Positions 38,083-46,791 of a stretch of 64,000 nucleotides of DNA are shown here, piece by piece. The position numbers were made by a program, and so were the translations under genes. How positions within the stretch are numbered: the stretch's first letter is position 1; each line of letters begins with the position of its first letter. This stretch comes from Bifidobacterium samirii (lineage in GTDB: Bacteria; Actinomycetota; Actinomycetes; Actinomycetales; Bifidobacteriaceae): positions 17,586 through 81,585 of the forward strand of contig NZ_QXGK01000011.1 of assembly GCF_003952945.1 (NCBI RefSeq), written 5' to 3'. The notes beneath the pieces were generated by a model. It saw only the letters and a program-made list of their open reading frames with translations, was not told where the DNA came from and made no database searches.

Positions 38083-39291
38083 CTATTCGCCGCGCAGCGC
38101 CTCGACGGGGGTGAGCCGGCAGGCGCGGGCGGCCGGGTAGAGTCCGGCGAGCACGCCCACGAGCATGGACGCGCCCCATGCGGCGGGCAGTCCGGCCCAG
38201 TCGAGGGCGGGCGTCTGCCCGGCGTGCACGGCGGCGCCGACGGCGACGAGCGCGCCGGCGAGGATGCCGCCCGTGGCACCCAGGGCGGACAGGAGCGCCG
38301 ATTCGACGACGAACTGCATGCGGATCGTGCCGGGCGTGGCGCCCAGGGCGCGGCGCAGGCCGATCTCGCCGCGGCGTTCCATGACGGTGACGACCATCAT
38401 GTTGGCGATGCTCATGCCGCCCACGGCCAGGGCGATCGCGCCGATCGCCAGGCCGAGCGTGGTGAGCGACCCGTCCGCTTCGGCGCGCGCCTTCGACAGG
38501 TCGGCGGACACGCCGACGGCGACGGGCCCGCCGGCCGGGTCGGCGGCATGGGCGAGCATGCGCCGCATCGTCTCGGCGTCGCCGGACTCGGTGCGCACGT
38601 AGATCGCCGCGATGCGCGAGATGCGCGCCGTCTGGTCGGGATACCGGGCGAGCGTCCACGCGTCGGGGATGATGACGCTCGTGTCGAGCGTGGGCGCCTG
38701 CGGGACCGGGTCGAGGATGCCGACGACCCCGTACCAGGTGCCGTCGATGACGATCCGGTCGCCCTCCCGGGTGACGCCCAGCCGCCATGCGGTCTCGGAA
38801 CCGAGCACGGCCAATGGCAGTCCGGCGTCCGCCTCGCCGGTCCCGTGCCCGTGCGCGTAGGTGACGTCGAGCGCGTCGAGCGCGCCGGGACGGGCGACCA
38901 TCACGCCAATCGCGTTGCCGTTGGACGCGGGCACCAGATCGTTGCGGAACGTCTGCAGCTTCTCGGGCGCGGTGAGGAACACGCCGACGCGCTCCACCTG
39001 GTCCTGGCGCGCGATCGTGTCGGGAGCGGCGTCGGGCAGGGGCACGCTGTTGCCGGCCGCGTCCCGGCCGGGCGTGACGACCTGCAGGTTCGCGCCCAAC
39101 GCGTCCAATCGGTCCAGGAGCGCCGTCTGGTTCGACGCGGCGATGCCCGACAGGGCCACATAGGCGGCCACGCCCAGGGCGATGCCCAGGGCGGCGAGCA
39201 CGGTGCGCGACGGCCTGCCCGTCACACCGGTCCACGCCGCGCGCATCAGGTCGGCCGCGCGCATGCGCAGCGGCTTGCGCTCCCCCATCAT
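38083..39291 (-). CDS. MacB/FtsX-type ABC transporter permease
   Basis: Membrane part of a MacAB-like exporter, 402 residues. It has a helix at about 27-48 (TVLAALGIALGVAAYVALSG), a large extracellular MacB-PCD domain, and three C-terminal helices of the FtsX domain with ERRGEIGLRRALGATPG. The C-terminal RLTPVEALRGE is the family signature. The ATG at 39289-39291 overlaps the ATPase stop; a second ATG follows at once. No ATPase domain is present in this chain, unlike MacB proper. Confidence 0.92.
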   Translation of the reverse strand: MMGERKPLRMRAADLMRAAWTGVTGRPSRTVLAALGIALGVAAYVALSGIAASNQTALLDRLDALGANLQVVTPGRDAAGNSVPLPDAAPDTIARQDQVERVGVFLTAPEKLQTFRNDLVPASNGNAIGVMVARPGALDALDVTYAHGHGTGEADAGLPLAVLGSETAWRLGVTREGDRIVIDGTWYGVVGILDPVPQAPTLDTSVIIPDAWTLARYPDQTARISRIAAIYVRTESGDAETMRRMLAHAADPAGGPVAVGVSADLSKARAEADGSLTTLGLAIGAIALAVGGMSIANMMVVTVMERRGEIGLRRALGATPGTIRMQFVVESALLSALGATGGILAGALVAVGAAVHAGQTPALDWAGLPAAWGASMLVGVLAGLYPAARACRLTPVEALRGE

Positions 39292-40016
39292 CCCCTCCCC
39301 TCGTCCATGCCGGCGCCGACGCCGACGGGCGCGTCGGACAGGTCGCACACGACCCCGTCGCGGATGTGCAGGCGGCGCGGGAAGCGGGCGGCCACGTTCG
39401 GATCGTGCGTGACGACCACCAGGGCCGTATCCTCGCCGGCCGCGTCCATGAGCAGCCCGAGGACCGCCCGGCCCGTATCGGTGTCGAGCGCGCCGGTCGG
39501 CTCGTCGGCGAAGATCACGTCGGGGCGCCGCACGAGCGCGCGGGCGATCGCCACACGCTGCTGCTCGCCGCCCGACAGCTGGTTCGGACGATGATGCGCG
39601 CGATCCGCCAATCCGACGCGCTCCAGCGCGTCCGACGCCCGCGAGCGCCGTTCGGCGCGCGGCAGCATCCCGTATTCGAGGCCGGTCATCACGTTCCCGA
39701 GCGCGTCGAGCGTGCCGATCAGATGGAACTGCTGGAACACGAAGCCGATATGCGCGGCGCGCAGCATGCTGCGCCGACGCTCGCCCATCGCCGTCACGTC
39801 CTCGCCCCCGTAGCGCAGGATACCGCCGGTGGGCATGTCGAGCGCGCCCAGGATCGACAGGAGCGTGCTCTTGCCCGACCCCGACGGGCCGACGATCGCG
39901 ATCCACTCGCCCCGGCCTATCGCGAGGCTCGTGTCGTGCAGCACTTCGAGCAGGTCGCCGTCGCGTCCCGGATAGGCGCGCGTGACGTGCTCCAGTTCGA
40001 TGAGCGACCCGGTCAC
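39288..40016 (-). CDS. MacB-type ABC transporter ATP-binding protein
   Basis: ATPase of the exporter, 242 residues. Walker A is [15 protein letters not shown], the signature LSGGEQQRVAIARAL, Walker B VIFADEPTGALD and the H-loop VVVTHD. The early FQQFHLIGTLDALGNV segment is typical of the LolD/MacB subgroup. It starts with GTG (40014-40016), overlapping the adaptor stop, so adaptor, ATPase and permease are translationally coupled. Confidence 0.94.
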   Translation of the reverse strand: MTGSLIELEHVTRAYPGRDGDLLEVLHDTSLAIGRGEWIAIVGPSGSGKSTLLSILGALDMPTGGILRYGGEDVTAMGERRRSMLRAAHIGFVFQQFHLIGTLDALGNVMTGLEYGMLPRAERRSRASDALERVGLADRAHHRPNQLSGGEQQRVAIARALVRRPDVIFADEPTGALDTDTGRAVLGLLMDAAGEDTALVVVTHDPNVAARFPRRLHIRDGVVCDLSDAPVGVGAGMDEGRG

Positions 40017-41131
40017 GAGACCACCACCCTGTCGCCCTCCTGCAGGCCGTCGGCCTCGAGGATCTGCACCTGCGCGTCGGCCACGAGGCCGATGCGCACG
40101 TCGATGCGCTCCAGGGCGTCGCCGCGCACCACGTCGAGCGCGTACGTGCCGGACGCGGACGCGACGAGCGCGGTCACCGGCACGATGAGCGTCTCCGTCG
40201 CGTCGGCCGCCCGGTTGGGGACGGTCAGACGGATCGACGCGGTGCCGAAGCGCTCCACCTGCGACTGGTCGGGGAAGTCGACGCGCACGGTGGGCGACGT
40301 GGTCTTCCCGTCCTCGCCGGTCGGCTGGCCGCCCTGGTCGACCGCCGTCAGGGTCGTCTCCAGCGTCGTGTTGTCGGGCAGGGTCACGCTCACCGGGTCG
40401 CCGGCCTTGAACGTGGCCGCCTGCGTGGCGCTCAGCGTCGCCTCCGCATGCAATGCCACGCCCGTGTAGCTCGCAGGGCTCTCCCCGGTCGATCCGAGCG
40501 TCGTGTCCACCGTGGTGATGCGCACCGGCGCGGACACGGCCAACGCCACCGACGACGGGTCGAACACGCCGTTCACCGCATCCCCCGTCAAGCCCAGGGA
40601 ACGCTGCCACTGGCGGATCGCCTCGCGCGTCAGCCAGTTGAAATGCGGCCCCACCTCGCCCGTGTAGAAGCCCAGGTCGGCCAGGTTGCGTTCCAGCTGG
40701 GTCACGTCCGGCCCGTCGGACACGCCGTCCTCCAAGGTGCGCCAGAACGGGCGCTCGCCGCTGAACAGGGGCACGCTCACGCCGTTGCTCTCGTACACCT
40801 GCTCGCCGAGGTCGATGACCGTGCCGGCCGTGGGCAGTTGGGTGACGGTGCCGCCTGCGGCGGCGAATCCGCGGGCGGTGTCGTAGGCGAGGCTCGCGTT
40901 GAGCGTGGTGCTCGCGTTGAGCGTGCCGCGGGTCACGTCGGCGGTGCGCAGCTGGCTGACGTCGACTGCGCTCGTGCCGGATCCGGACGTCCGGGTCGTG
41001 TCGCCGGCGTGCTCCCATGGCCGGTAGACGAGGCATGCCGCGGCCAGTGCGGCGACGGCGAGCAGGGCGGTCAGCGTGATGGCGGCGCGCCGTATCGTCG
41101 TGGCGCGTCGCCGGGGTCGGGTCGTCGTCAT
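40013..41131 (-). CDS. Membrane-fusion-type adaptor with peptidoglycan-binding domain
   Basis: Extracytoplasmic partner of the exporter, 372 residues, with one N-terminal membrane segment (about 18-36). Instead of the helical hairpin of MacA there is a peptidoglycan_binding_1-like domain (TQLERNLADLGFYTG, LTREAIRQWQRSLGLTGD) between the two lipoyl-like/beta-barrel parts. In a cell without an outer membrane, an anchor to the wall makes sense. The ATG at 41131 begins a strongly basic n-region. It lies 30 bases after the lipoprotein gene and overlaps the ATPase gene by four bases. Confidence 0.85.
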   Translation of the reverse strand: MTTTRPRRRATTIRRAAITLTALLAVAALAAACLVYRPWEHAGDTTRTSGSGTSAVDVSQLRTADVTRGTLNASTTLNASLAYDTARGFAAAGGTVTQLPTAGTVIDLGEQVYESNGVSVPLFSGERPFWRTLEDGVSDGPDVTQLERNLADLGFYTGEVGPHFNWLTREAIRQWQRSLGLTGDAVNGVFDPSSVALAVSAPVRITTVDTTLGSTGESPASYTGVALHAEATLSATQAATFKAGDPVSVTLPDNTTLETTLTAVDQGGQPTGEDGKTTSPTVRVDFPDQSQVERFGTASIRLTVPNRAADATETLIVPVTALVASASGTYALDVVRGDALERIDVRIGLVADAQVQILEADGLQEGDRVVVS

Positions 41132-41161
41132 CGTTCGCTCCCTTCGGTGCCGTGCCGCATG

Positions 41162-41986
41162 TCAGTTCTCGGTCGTGGCCGGGGAGGACGTGGAGGCCGC
41201 GCCGGATGTCTCGTCCATGACCTTGGTGTAGTCGTAGCCGAATTCGTCGGGCGTGCCGGCGAAGCCGAGCGTGACGTTCGCGTTCAGGTCGTCCATCGGG
41301 CAGGCTTCGAGGAAGCGGCGCAGTTCGCCTTCGCCCACGGTGTCCGGGATCATGATGGTCGTGGGCGCGTCGGCGGTCGGGTCCTGCACCCAGGAGAAGC
41401 CCCTGTCGCGCGCCTGGCGGGCGAAGTCGAGCGCGGCGCGCTTGTCGTCGTCGCTCCATGTCTGCTGTCCGGCGGCGTCCTGGACGGGCTGGGAGAAGGC
41501 GGGCACCTGCGCCTCGCAGGTGGCGTAGTCCTGCTGTGAGGCCGCGTACGGGGATCCGGCGAGCGCCTGCGCGTTCGGGAACGTGACCCATGCGCCGTCG
41601 TCGGTGACGACGGTGTATGCGGCGCCCGGGTACAGGTCGTCGAACGAGGTGGCGGAGTCGCTGGAGATGGATGCGCCGTCGGAGTCGCCGCCGACGGCGA
41701 CGGGGTTGCCGGACGCGTCGAGCATGCGCAGTTCGACGGCGTCCTCGACGCCGTTGCCGGACGCGTCGAGGGTGGACGCGTACAGGCGCGCGTCGAGTCC
41801 CTTGCCGGTCAGGCAGGCGGTGAACTCGCGTGCCGCGTCGCCGGATGAGGCGCCGGTCGTGGCGTCGTCGCCGCCGGATGCGGCCGGCTGGTCCGCGGCG
41901 GGGGTCGAGCAGGCGGTCAGGCCGATGAGGCACAGGCCCGTGGCGGTCAGTGCGGTCAGGCGGCGTGCGATGGCGGTGTCGGTCAT
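41162..41986 (-). CDS. Lipoprotein linked to the MacAB-like exporter
   Basis: Secreted lipoprotein of 274 residues with a clear signal peptide and lipobox, LTAC, at Cys26. The Ser/Gly/Asp-rich linker that follows is typical of surface lipoproteins. No named domain is recognised: the body has FTACLTGKGLDARLYAST and a C-terminal LRRFLEACPMDDLN region. It is the first gene of the exporter operon and divergent from the two-component system. A role as a substrate-binding or sensing subunit is inferred from position only. Confidence 0.82.
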   Translation of the reverse strand: MTDTAIARRLTALTATGLCLIGLTACSTPAADQPAASGGDDATTGASSGDAAREFTACLTGKGLDARLYASTLDASGNGVEDAVELRMLDASGNPVAVGGDSDGASISSDSATSFDDLYPGAAYTVVTDDGAWVTFPNAQALAGSPYAASQQDYATCEAQVPAFSQPVQDAAGQQTWSDDDKRAALDFARQARDRGFSWVQDPTADAPTTIMIPDTVGEGELRRFLEACPMDDLNANVTLGFAGTPDEFGYDYTKVMDETSGAASTSSPATTEN

Positions 41987-42150
41987 GTCGGGTCCTTTCG
42001 GGTTCGTCCCCGGCGGGGATGCTGTTCACGGTTCCGTGTCCCATCCAACCGTGCCGGCCGTGGCGTGTCGGTGTGGGCGCGCCTTACCTTCGCCTTACCG
42101 TGGCGTGCGCACGATATATGGTGGACCGCAGGCCGAGCGAAGGAGGACCG

Positions 42151-42822
42151 ATGCGGATTCTGATCGTGGAGGACGACCCGGATCTGGCGGCGTCATTGGA
42201 TGACGCGCTGCGCTATGAGGGGTATGCGACGCTGACCGCGTCGACGGGCACGGACGCGTTGGCCGCATTGGGCGCGCAGAGCGTCGATCTGGTGCTGCTG
42301 GACCGGGATCTGCCGGTCCTGTCGGGGGATGCGGTGATGGCCACGATCGCGGCGAACCGGATGCCGGTGCAGGTGATCATGCTCACCGCGGCCGCGTCGG
42401 TGGGCGACCGGGTCGCCGGATTGGACCTGGGCGCCGACGACTATCTGACCAAGCCGTTCGCGTACGCCGAGCTGCTGGCCCGCATCCGCGTGATGCAGCG
42501 GCGCGCCGGCCGCACCGGGACCGCGTCCCCGGTGCTCACGCGCGGCGGTCTGACGATGGACACGACGCGTCGGCTCGTGTTCCGCGACGGCGGCCGCACG
42601 CTCGTGCGGCTCACGCCCAAGGAGTACGGGGTGCTCTTCGAGCTGATGCGCGCCGACGGCGGCTGGGTGGCCGTCGCGGACCTGTACGACGCGGTGTGGG
42701 ACGATCCGGTCGCCGGCGAGCCGGCCGACGCGGTCAAGACGACGATGTACTCGCTGCGCCGCAAGCTCGTCGACCGCGACCTGATCGAATCGGCCCGCGG
42801 GGAAGGATACCGTCTGCGATGA
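42151..42822 (+). CDS. OmpR/PhoB-family response regulator
   Basis: DNA-binding response regulator, 223 residues. The receiver has the acidic pair in VEDDPDLAA, the phosphoacceptor Asp51 (VDLVLLDRDLP), Thr in MLTAAA and the conserved Lys of LTKPFAYAELLARI. The C-terminal winged helix has RLTPKEYGVLFELM and SLRRKLVDRDLIESARGEGYRLR. GGAGG lies six bases before the ATG. It overlaps the kinase gene by four bases and is divergent from the exporter operon, its probable target. Confidence 0.95.
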   Translation: MRILIVEDDPDLAASLDDALRYEGYATLTASTGTDALAALGAQSVDLVLLDRDLPVLSGDAVMATIAANRMPVQVIMLTAAASVGDRVAGLDLGADDYLTKPFAYAELLARIRVMQRRAGRTGTASPVLTRGGLTMDTTRRLVFRDGGRTLVRLTPKEYGVLFELMRADGGWVAVADLYDAVWDDPVAGEPADAVKTTMYSLRRKLVDRDLIESARGEGYRLR

Positions 42823-44096
42823 CCCGTCCGCCCCTCCCGCCGCGCCGCCTGTTCGCCCGGCTCGCGCCGCGCACGTTCCGCGGGCGTCTGACCGCGGCGA
42901 TCCTCCTGACCACGATCGTCACGCTCGCCGGCGCGGTCGCCGTGCAGAACATGATCGTCGCCGGCGTCGCCGAACGGCAGCGCGCCGCCCTCGTCCTGTG
43001 CGGCGTCGACGACGGCGACGGAGCCGTCTCCGCGACCTGCGTCGACGGGTCGTCCGGCGCCGTGCCGCCCGCGCCGGACGGGGAGGCGCCGGACGTGCAG
43101 TTCTACGACGCCGCCGACATGACGGTGAACCAGGTGACCGACTCGTTCGTCGCGACGCTGCGCTGGTCGTCGGCGCTCATGCTCGTCGCGTTCGGCCTGC
43201 TCGCCGCCCTGCTCGCCTGGATCGTGGGCGGACGGCTCTCGGCGCGCGTGTCCGGCATGTGCGCGCAGGTCGACGCGATGGATCCGGCCGACCCGCACGC
43301 CGGCATCAGCGTCCGGACCGGCACGATGGACGACGGCGACGAGATAGACCGGCTCGCCCACGCGCTCAACCGCATGCTCGACCGAGCCCGGACCGCCTCC
43401 GAAGCCGAACGCCGGTTCGTGTCCAACGCGTCCCACGAGCTGCGCACCCCCATCGCCGCCGTCGAGACCAGCCTCGACGCGCCCCTCAGCCAGGGCCGCT
43501 TCCCCGAGGACGTCGAACCCGCCGTACGCCGCGCCCTCGCCGCCAACCGGCGCGGAGCCCGCCTCGTCGACGCGCTCCTGACCCTCTCGCGCATCCAGAG
43601 CGGCACCATCGGCGCCACAGCCGTAACCGGATCCGGCACGCCGTCATGCCGTCCCGACGACATCATCCGCCATGCCCTGACCGACATGGCCGACGCCATC
43701 GACGAACGCGGCATCCGCGTCGACGACGCCCGGCTCCTCCCCCGCACCGCGGCCGTCGACCCGACGCTCGCCGACCTCGCCCTCGGCAACCTCGTACGCA
43801 ACGCCGTCCTCTACAACACCGACCACGGCCGACTCGACCTGGCCGCGGCCGACGACGGCGACGCCGTCCTCGTCACCATCGCCAACGACACCGACCAGAC
43901 CGCGCCCGACGACCCGAGCGAGCTCACCCAGCCGTTCCACCGCGGCGCCCGGTCGCGCCTCAGCGCCGTCCCCGGCACCGGCCTCGGCCTGTCCATCACG
44001 CTCGCCGCCTGCCAGGCCATGCACGCCGAGCTCGACCTCGAGCAGCCGCGGCCCGGCCGGTTCGCCGCCACCGTACGCCTGCCCAAGACGGATTGA
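42819..44096 (+). CDS. Sensor histidine kinase
   Basis: Membrane kinase of 425 residues partnering the response regulator. Two transmembrane helices (about residues 25-45 and 110-135) frame a short outside loop of about 60 residues, then a HAMP-like segment. The dimerisation domain has the phosphorylated His in FVSNASHELRTPIAAVETS. The ATPase has LGNLVRNAVLYNT (N box) and GTGLGLSITLAA (G2 box). The ATG at 42819 overlaps the regulator stop. The small loop with two cysteines suggests sensing of envelope or antimicrobial stress rather than a large ligand. Confidence 0.94.
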   Translation: MTRPPLPPRRLFARLAPRTFRGRLTAAILLTTIVTLAGAVAVQNMIVAGVAERQRAALVLCGVDDGDGAVSATCVDGSSGAVPPAPDGEAPDVQFYDAADMTVNQVTDSFVATLRWSSALMLVAFGLLAALLAWIVGGRLSARVSGMCAQVDAMDPADPHAGISVRTGTMDDGDEIDRLAHALNRMLDRARTASEAERRFVSNASHELRTPIAAVETSLDAPLSQGRFPEDVEPAVRRALAANRRGARLVDALLTLSRIQSGTIGATAVTGSGTPSCRPDDIIRHALTDMADAIDERGIRVDDARLLPRTAAVDPTLADLALGNLVRNAVLYNTDHGRLDLAAADDGDAVLVTIANDTDQTAPDDPSELTQPFHRGARSRLSAVPGTGLGLSITLAACQAMHAELDLEQPRPGRFAATVRLPKTD

Positions 44097-44157
44097 ACGT
44101 TCACCCCCGACATCCAAGCGTCATCCGCTCAGGACGGATGGCCTGGAGGCGAATCGG

Positions 44158-45090
44158 TCAGAGGGCATGGCATGCCTGACGGCCGGAATCCGGCTCGCCT
44201 CCGCAGCCGGACAATTCGGCGATGCAGGAGACGAACGCCCGGACCGCCGGGCTCGCGTCGAACGGATAGAGCAGCCCGTAGCGCATGACGACCGGTTCGG
44301 GCCAGTCCACGGCCACGTTGACGAGCTGCGGGTGGACGTCCGCCCACATCGGCTTGGAGACGAGCAGGTCGCCGGATTCGGCGCAGTCGTTGAACGTGCC
44401 GAGGTCGTAATGGTCGATGTCGACCAATTCGATGGAGGGCTCGCGTTCCAGCAGGTCCCGGGCCGTGTCGTTGGCGCCTCGGTGCCGTCTGAGAAGGCGG
44501 ATGCGCGTGCCTTCGAGATCGTCCACGGTAAGCCGTGCCCGTCTCGCCAGTGCGTGGGTGCGCGGAACGGCCACGCACAGCGGTTCGGCGTCGAGCGCGA
44601 GGGTGTTGCATGTTCCGTCCCAGTAGCCGTCGTCGAAGGCCGTGGAGATCAGGTCGACGTCCTCGCCGAGATGGGTGATGATGTCGTTGATGCCTTCGGA
44701 ATCATCGGGCATCGATACCAGTTCCAGACGGATGTCGGCATGATGGCCGGCATCGCGCTGCCATAGGTCGAGGATGCGACGGCCCGGACGCAGCGTCGAG
44801 ACGCCGAGGCGTACGGAGGCGCGGTCGCCGGCGGTCCGCCGTCGCGCACGCCGCACGATCTCCTCGCACTGGCGCACGATCATCCGCGCGTCCTCGATGA
44901 ACTCCCGGCCTGCCTTGGTCGGTGTGACGCCGCTGCGCGACCGGTCGAACAGCAGCAGGCCGTATTCTCGTTCGAAGGTGGCGATCTGTTTGGCCACCGC
45001 CGGCGTGGAGATATGCAGCCGTCGACCGGCCTCGGCGAAGCTGCCGGTCTGCGCGGCGGCGATCACCGCATCCAACCGCCTGTCATACAT
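44158..45090 (-). CDS. LysR-family transcriptional regulator
   Basis: LysR-type regulator, 310 residues. The winged HTH is at the N-terminus (RLDAVIAAAQTGSFAEAGRRLHISTPAVAKQI), followed by the periplasmic-binding-like effector domain. GGAGGG lies four bases before the ATG at 45090; the open frame to 45117 adds nine residues. It is divergent from the MFS exporter gene at 45232, so the exporter is its likely target. The last 20 residues include two cysteines and are less conserved. Confidence 0.9.
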   Translation of the reverse strand: MYDRRLDAVIAAAQTGSFAEAGRRLHISTPAVAKQIATFEREYGLLLFDRSRSGVTPTKAGREFIEDARMIVRQCEEIVRRARRRTAGDRASVRLGVSTLRPGRRILDLWQRDAGHHADIRLELVSMPDDSEGINDIITHLGEDVDLISTAFDDGYWDGTCNTLALDAEPLCVAVPRTHALARRARLTVDDLEGTRIRLLRRHRGANDTARDLLEREPSIELVDIDHYDLGTFNDCAESGDLLVSKPMWADVHPQLVNVAVDWPEPVVMRYGLLYPFDASPAVRAFVSCIAELSGCGGEPDSGRQACHAL

Positions 45091-45100
45091 CACGCCCTCC

Positions 45101-45218
45101 ATAAACCAATGGTTCACACATCATGAACCATAAGCATTCATAAACCGCTGTTTTTACAAGTGTCGTAAACACTACCATAGCTACCGCACCAACCAAACGG
45201 AAACATATAAACCAATGG
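45101..45218. promoter_or_regulatory. Repeated ATAAACC boxes between lysR and an MFS gene
   Basis: The 12-base word ATAAACCAATGG occurs exactly at 45101-45112 and 45207-45218, next to each divergent start. A third ATAAACC lies at 45140-45146, and CATGAACCAT at 45122-45131 is a near match. These are candidate binding sites of the LysR protein. This AT-rich stretch contrasts with the coding DNA around it. Confidence 0.6.
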
Positions 45219-45231
45219 AACACAGGTGATC

Positions 45232-46683
45232 ATGACATCAATCAACGAATCAGAACCCGTCGCCCTCATGCACGAGGACGACGACCCCGAACACGGGACC
45301 CGCCGCGCGTCGCATCGCACGGCCCGATACAGTGCCGGCCTGACCACGTTCGCCACGTCGCTGGCGTTCTTCCTGACCGGCATGGACACCATGATCGTCA
45401 ACGTGGCCCTGCCGACCATCACCGCGGACCTCGGCGGTGACATGGCCCTGCAGCAGTGGATGATCGACGGCTACACGCTGCTGTTCGCCTCGCTGCTGCT
45501 GCTCGCCGGCAGCCTGTCCGACAGGTTCGGCGCCAAGCGCACGTTCCTCTCCGGCACGGCGTTGTTCGGCGCGGCCTCGCTGCTGAGCGCGTTCGCCTGG
45601 ACCATGCCCGTGCTCATCGTCGGCCGGTGCCTGATGGGCGTGGCCGCGGCGCTGATCCTGCCGGCCTCGATGGCGCTCATCAACGAGGCGAACCCCGACC
45701 CTCGGCGCCGCGCGTTCGCGCTCGGCCTGTGGGGCGCCGGCTCCGCGTCCGCATCCGCGTTCGGCCCGCTGTTCGGAGGCCTGCTCACGCCGATCCACTG
45801 GAGTCTGATCTTCGCGGTCAACGTGCCGTTCTGCCTGCTCGTGCTCGCGCTCGCCCCGAAGATCGCACCGTCGCCCACCCGCGCCATCTCGTTCGACTGG
45901 CTCGGTCAGACGCTCGCACTGATCGGTCTCGCCTCGCTGACGGCGGGCGTCATCGAGATCGGATCCCTGGGCGTCTCCTCGCCGGCGACGATCACGCTGC
46001 TCGCCGTCGGCGTCGCCGCGCTCGTGCTGTTCGTGATCGCGCAGGGCAGGGTCCCTCATCCGATGGTGCCGCTGGGCCTGTTCGGCAACGACGGCATGCG
46101 CATCTCGCTGATCGTGGGATTCATCATGATCTTCAACTGGTTCGGCATGGTCTTCATCTCCACCCTGTTCCTGCAAGGCGAGCAGGGCATGAGCCCGTTC
46201 GCCGCGGGACTGGCGTTCGTGCCCTCGGCCGTGGTGATGGTCGTCACCAACGTGTTCAGCGGACAGATCATCAATGCGATGGGCACCCGGTTCACCGTGA
46301 CCATCGGATTGGCCATCATGGCCGTCGGCTTCATCGCCGCCGTCCTCGTCCCCGCACCGATGCCCGCATGGGTGATCGCCACGGCCCTGAGCGTCGTCGG
46401 TCTCGGCGGCGCACTGGTCACACCGGCCCTGTCCGGACTGGTATTGGCGAGCGTGGACCAGCGGCAGGCAGGCATCGCCGGAGCCGTGTTCAACACGTTC
46501 CGCCAGGTCGGCGGCGCGATCGGCGTGGCGGTGTTCGGCGGCGCGATCGGCGTGGCGGTGTTCGGCGTCGTCGCCACCTTCATGCCCTCGCTGGACGGCT
46601 CCCTGCGCGCCGTGTTCATCGCGGCCGCCGTACTGCTCGCCGCGGCATTCGCCTACGCCCGACTGCGCTGGAGCGGACGCTGA
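45232..46683 (+). CDS. DHA2-family MFS drug exporter
   Basis: Proton-coupled multidrug exporter of the 14-helix EmrB/QacA group, 483 residues. Helix 1 has FFLTGMDTMIVNVALPTITADL, the loop after helix 2 is GSLSDRFGAKRTFL, and motif C lies in LGLWGAGSASASAFGPLFGG. The ATG at 45232 is preferred to the GTG at 45226. Near the end, GGAIGVAVF is present twice in a row through a 27-base duplication. Expression is probably controlled by the divergent LysR protein. Confidence 0.92.
   Translation: MTSINESEPVALMHEDDDPEHGTRRASHRTARYSAGLTTFATSLAFFLTGMDTMIVNVALPTITADLGGDMALQQWMIDGYTLLFASLLLLAGSLSDRFGAKRTFLSGTALFGAASLLSAFAWTMPVLIVGRCLMGVAAALILPASMALINEANPDPRRRAFALGLWGAGSASASAFGPLFGGLLTPIHWSLIFAVNVPFCLLVLALAPKIAPSPTRAISFDWLGQTLALIGLASLTAGVIEIGSLGVSSPATITLLAVGVAALVLFVIAQGRVPHPMVPLGLFGNDGMRISLIVGFIMIFNWFGMVFISTLFLQGEQGMSPFAAGLAFVPSAVVMVVTNVFSGQIINAMGTRFTVTIGLAIMAVGFIAAVLVPAPMPAWVIATALSVVGLGGALVTPALSGLVLASVDQRQAGIAGAVFNTFRQVGGAIGVAVFGGAIGVAVFGVVATFMPSLDGSLRAVFIAAAVLLAAAFAYARLRWSGR
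46510..46563. repeat. 27-base perfect tandem duplication in the DHA2 exporter gene
   Basis: Bases 46510-46536 and 46537-46563 are identical. In frame they encode the nine residues GGAIGVAVF twice within a transmembrane segment near the C-terminus. Confidence 0.95.
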
Positions 46684-46710
46684 GCACGAAATCCGATCCG
46701 GAAACGAAAG

Positions 46711-46746
46711 ACGCCGCGGCATCCATCGGATGCCACGGCGCCTTTT
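46711..46746 (+). terminator. Terminator after the DHA2 exporter gene
   Basis: ACGCCGCGGCATCC at 46711-46724 pairs with GGATGCCACGGCGCC beginning at 46728, with one mismatch and a three-base loop, and is followed by CTTTT. It lies 27 bases past the stop. Confidence 0.8.
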
Positions 46747-46791
46747 CCGCCATACCCGCACGTCATCGCCGCACGGCGATCATGCGCGCGA

